Below, in pieces: positions 3,968 through 5,854 of a stretch of DNA of 5,854 bases. Position numbers and translations under genes: made by a program. Position 1 is the first letter of the stretch. Every line of letters begins with the position of its first letter. The notes under the pieces are model-generated. The model was not told where the DNA came from. It was given only the letters and a program-made list of their open reading frames with translations, and ran no database searches. The DNA is from Gammaproteobacteria bacterium (GTDB lineage: Bacteria > Pseudomonadota > Gammaproteobacteria > DRLM01). Location of the stretch: positions 1 to 5,854 of the forward strand of contig WFXX01000238.1 in assembly GCA_015490395.1 (NCBI GenBank), given 5' to 3'.

Positions 3968-5854
3968 ATGGAGAACCGCCAGCTCATCCTCTTCGTGGTG
4001 CTCAGCGTGCTGGTCCTGTTGGGCTGGGAGGCTTGGCAGGGCGCCTCGGCGCCGCGGCAGCCCGCCGTGGCTGAGGCCCCGGAGGCCGGGGCAGGCCCCG
4101 AAGGGACCACCGCCGGTGAGGGGGCGCCTGCGGCGGGTCCTGACCGCCCGCCGGGCCCTGAGACAGCCAAGGAGGGCGCCGGGGGCACCCTGAAACGCGG
4201 CGCCCGGATCCGGGTGCGCACCGATGTGCTGGCTGTGGAGATCGACACCGTGGGGGGCGACCTGCGGCAGGCGGAGCTGCTGCGTTACCCAGTCTCCCTG
4301 GATCGACCGGAGGAGCCCTTCCGCCTCCTAGACGACACGCCGGGCCGGGTCTTCGTGGCTCAGACGGGGTTGGTGGCGCAAGGGGGCCCTTCCCCGGACC
4401 ATCATGCCCGCTTCCAGCCAGAGGCCGAGCGCTATGCCCTGGGCACAGGGGTGGAGGAGCTGCGGGTGCCCCTGCGTTGGCGGCAGGGAGACCTGGAGCT
4501 GACCAAGACCTATGTCTTCCGCCGGGACAGCTACGTGGTGACGGTGGAGCACCGCCTCCGGAACCTCGGTGCCGAGCCCTGGCGAGGCTTCCCCTACCGC
4601 CAGATCCAACGGGACCGGGCTCAGCCGACCTCCTGGCTGCTGCCCACCTACGTGGGGGGGGTGGTTCACGGCGAGGAGCTCCGGTACGAGAAGGTCTCCT
4701 TCGACGACTTGGCCGACGAGCCCCTGGACCTGGAGCTCACTGGCGGTTGGGTGGCCATGATGCAGCACTACTTCGTGGCCGCTTGGCTGGCAGACCCAGG
4801 CCAGAGGAACCGGGTCTATGGCAAGGCTTTGCCTGGAGACCGGTACCTCCTGGGAATGACGGCGCCTGCGGTGGAGGTGCCTCCCGGGGGCGAGCTGAGC
4901 TGGAGCACGCGGCTCTATGTAGGGCCCAAGGTGGCCGAGCGCCTGGCGGCGGCGGCCGAGGACCTGGACCTCACCGTAGACTATGGCAAGCTCACCTTCC
5001 TAGCCAAGCCCCTGTTCTGGCTGCTGGCCGTCTTCCACGACTGGACCGGCAATTGGGGCATGGCCATCATCCTGCTCACCCTCACCATCAAGGTGGCCTT
5101 CTACAAGCTCTCCGAGGCCAGCTACCGCTCCATGGCCAACATGCGCCGCCTGCAGCCCAAGCTGCAGGCCATCCGAGAGCGTTACGGCGACGACCGCCAG
5201 CGCATGAGCCAGGCCATGATGGAGCTCTACAAGCAGGAGCAAGTCAACCCCTTTGGGGGCTGCCTGCCGGTGCTGGTCCAGATTCCGGTCTTCATCGCCC
5301 TCTACTGGGTGCTGCTCGAGAGCGTGGAGCTGCGCCAGGCCCCCTTCGTGGGCTGGATCCGGGATCTCTCCGCCAAGGATCCCTACTACGTGCTGCCCTT
5401 GCTGATGGGGGTCACCATGTTCGTCCAGCAGCGGCTCAACCCGTTGCCCCCGGACCCCGTTCAGGCGCGGGTGATCCAGGCCATGCCCTTCATCTTCACC
5501 CTCTTCTTCGCCTTCTTCCCGGCGGGGCTGGTCCTCTACTGGCTCACCAATAATGTGCTCTCCATTGCTCAGCAGTGGTACATCACCCACCGGCTGGAGC
5601 GGGAGGCCGAGCGGGCCCGTCAGGAGGCCCGGGCTCGGAAGGCGGCCCGCGTCGAGGAGGAGGCGGTATCCGGTCAGAGGGGTGAGGATCCCAGCGGGGG
5701 GGAGGGTTCGCCAGCGGCCGGCGCGCCGCGGCCTGAGGGCAAGCAGGGGCTCGAGGGCAAGCAAGGCGCGGGGGAGCGGTCCGGGAAGGGTCCGGGGAAG
5801 GGGTCAGGCGGCAAGGGCAAGAAGGGACGGCGCCGCAACTGTCTCTTATACACA
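3968..5854 (+). CDS. yidC: YidC membrane protein insertase, 3' end missing (adapter-terminated)
   Basis: YidC inserts and folds inner-membrane proteins, alone or with SecYEG. The frame is open for 629 codons with no stop; only about 623 are genomic, since the last 16 bases are adapter. The N-terminus MENRQLILFVVLSVLVLLGW is the first membrane segment. An Ala/Pro/Gly/Glu-rich linker (about 25-75) and the large periplasmic domain (about 76-342) follow. The insertase core starts near 343 with FLAKPLFWLL and GNWGMAIILLTLTIK. Its cytoplasmic hairpin contains MANMRRLQPKLQAIRERYGDD (389-409), then NPFGGCLPVLVQIPVF, DPYYVLPLLMGVTMF and FPAGLVLYWLTNN. The groove charge that is Arg366 in E. coli is probably Lys375 here, a conservative change. 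The cytoplasmic tail after about 541 is over 80 residues, basic and repetitive, versus a very short one in E. coli. The ATG has a ribosome site 13 nt upstream. Confidence 0.97.
   Translation, partial: MENRQLILFVVLSVLVLLGWEAWQGASAPRQPAVAEAPEAGAGPEGTTAGEGAPAAGPDRPPGPETAKEGAGGTLKRGARIRVRTDVLAVEIDTVGGDLRQAELLRYPVSLDRPEEPFRLLDDTPGRVFVAQTGLVAQGGPSPDHHARFQPEAERYALGTGVEELRVPLRWRQGDLELTKTYVFRRDSYVVTVEHRLRNLGAEPWRGFPYRQIQRDRAQPTSWLLPTYVGGVVHGEELRYEKVSFDDLADEPLDLELTGGWVAMMQHYFVAAWLADPGQRNRVYGKALPGDRYLLGMTAPAVEVPPGGELSWSTRLYVGPKVAERLAAAAEDLDLTVDYGKLTFLAKPLFWLLAVFHDWTGNWGMAIILLTLTIKVAFYKLSEASYRSMANMRRLQPKLQAIRERYGDDRQRMSQAMMELYKQEQVNPFGGCLPVLVQIPVFIALYWVLLESVELRQAPFVGWIRDLSAKDPYYVLPLLMGVTMFVQQRLNPLPPDPVQARVIQAMPFIFTLFFAFFPAGLVLYWLTNNVLSIAQQWYITHRLEREAERARQEARARKAARVEEEAVSGQRGEDPSGGEGSPAAGAPRPEGKQGLEGKQGAGERSGKGPGKGSGGKGKKGRRRNCLLYT
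5735..5763 (+). repeat. Short in-frame direct repeat in the yidC tail
   Basis: GAGGGCAAGCA occurs at 5735-5745 and 5753-5763, an 18-bp period that keeps frame and gives EGKQG twice (about residues 590-600). GGGAAGGGTCC and GGGGAAGGGGTC follow, coding for Gly/Lys-rich sequence. This suggests growth of the tail by slippage or duplication. Confidence 0.6.
5839..5854 (+). other. Tn5/Nextera mosaic-end adapter remnant at the contig end
   Basis: CTGTCTCTTATACACA equals the first 16 bases of the 19-bp mosaic end in the orientation read at the end of short-insert reads (CTGTCTCTTATACACATCT). It occupies the last 16 bases exactly, and its low GC contrasts with the flanking tail. It is almost certainly untrimmed library sequence, so CLLYT at the end of the yidC frame is not real protein. 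The first C may be shared with the genome. Confidence 0.93.

Noticed and set aside
4654..4661. Run of eight G in yidC as a possible frameshift
   Set aside because: The frame is YidC-like on both sides (LLPTYVGGVVHGEE), so no indel is indicated.
4477..5553. 358-codon open frame within yidC in another frame
   Set aside because: The yidC frame carries all family motifs throughout this stretch; the alternative product is Pro/Gly/Arg-rich and typical of a GC-rich shadow.
1..5854. Mobile element, CRISPR array, tRNA or a new defence-type system
   Set aside because: All space is accounted for by the conserved origin-region genes and two short gaps; no repeats-with-spacers, transposase motifs or tRNA-like folds were seen.

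Overview
This window is the conserved replication-origin neighbourhood of a high-GC gammaproteobacterium. The order is recF-dnaN-dnaA on the minus strand and rpmH-rnpA-yidD-yidC on the plus strand, the layout seen in Pseudomonas and many other gammaproteobacteria. Protein motifs support this placement: DnaN ends in VVMPMRL, DnaA keeps the proteobacterial AAA+ and domain IV motifs, and YidC has the large Gram-negative periplasmic domain. A Chromatiales or Ectothiorhodospiraceae-like source is a guess from GC content and residue choice, not something the sequence proves.

Layout: positions 1-242 hold the 5' end of recF (its 3' part lies outside the window). Positions 275-1387 are dnaN. Positions 1388-1600 are a 213-bp gap that looks like the best oriC candidate. 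It has an A+T-rich stretch with two near-identical 14-bp repeats exactly 60 bp apart, and three TGTGG motifs spaced exactly 11 bp apart. A near-consensus DnaA box (TTGTCCACA) completes it. Positions 1601-2950 are dnaA, starting with GTG. Positions 2951-3184 are a divergent promoter region with a perfect TTGACA -35 for rpmH. Positions 3185-3922 hold the tightly packed rpmH-rnpA-yidD cluster with overlapping genes. yidC starts at 3968 and is open to the end of the window.

How the genes work together: DnaA opens the origin, the DnaN clamp makes the polymerase processive, and RecF helps load RecA at gaps. On the other side, RpmH is a ribosomal protein and RnpA is the protein subunit of RNase P. 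YidD and YidC serve membrane-protein insertion. 

The last 16 bases (5839-5854) match the Tn5/Nextera mosaic-end adapter, so they are most likely library sequence and this is a contig end. The true yidC stop is therefore missing. I see no novel multi-gene system. The points worth a second look are the candidate origin architecture, the long basic YidC tail and the adapter.
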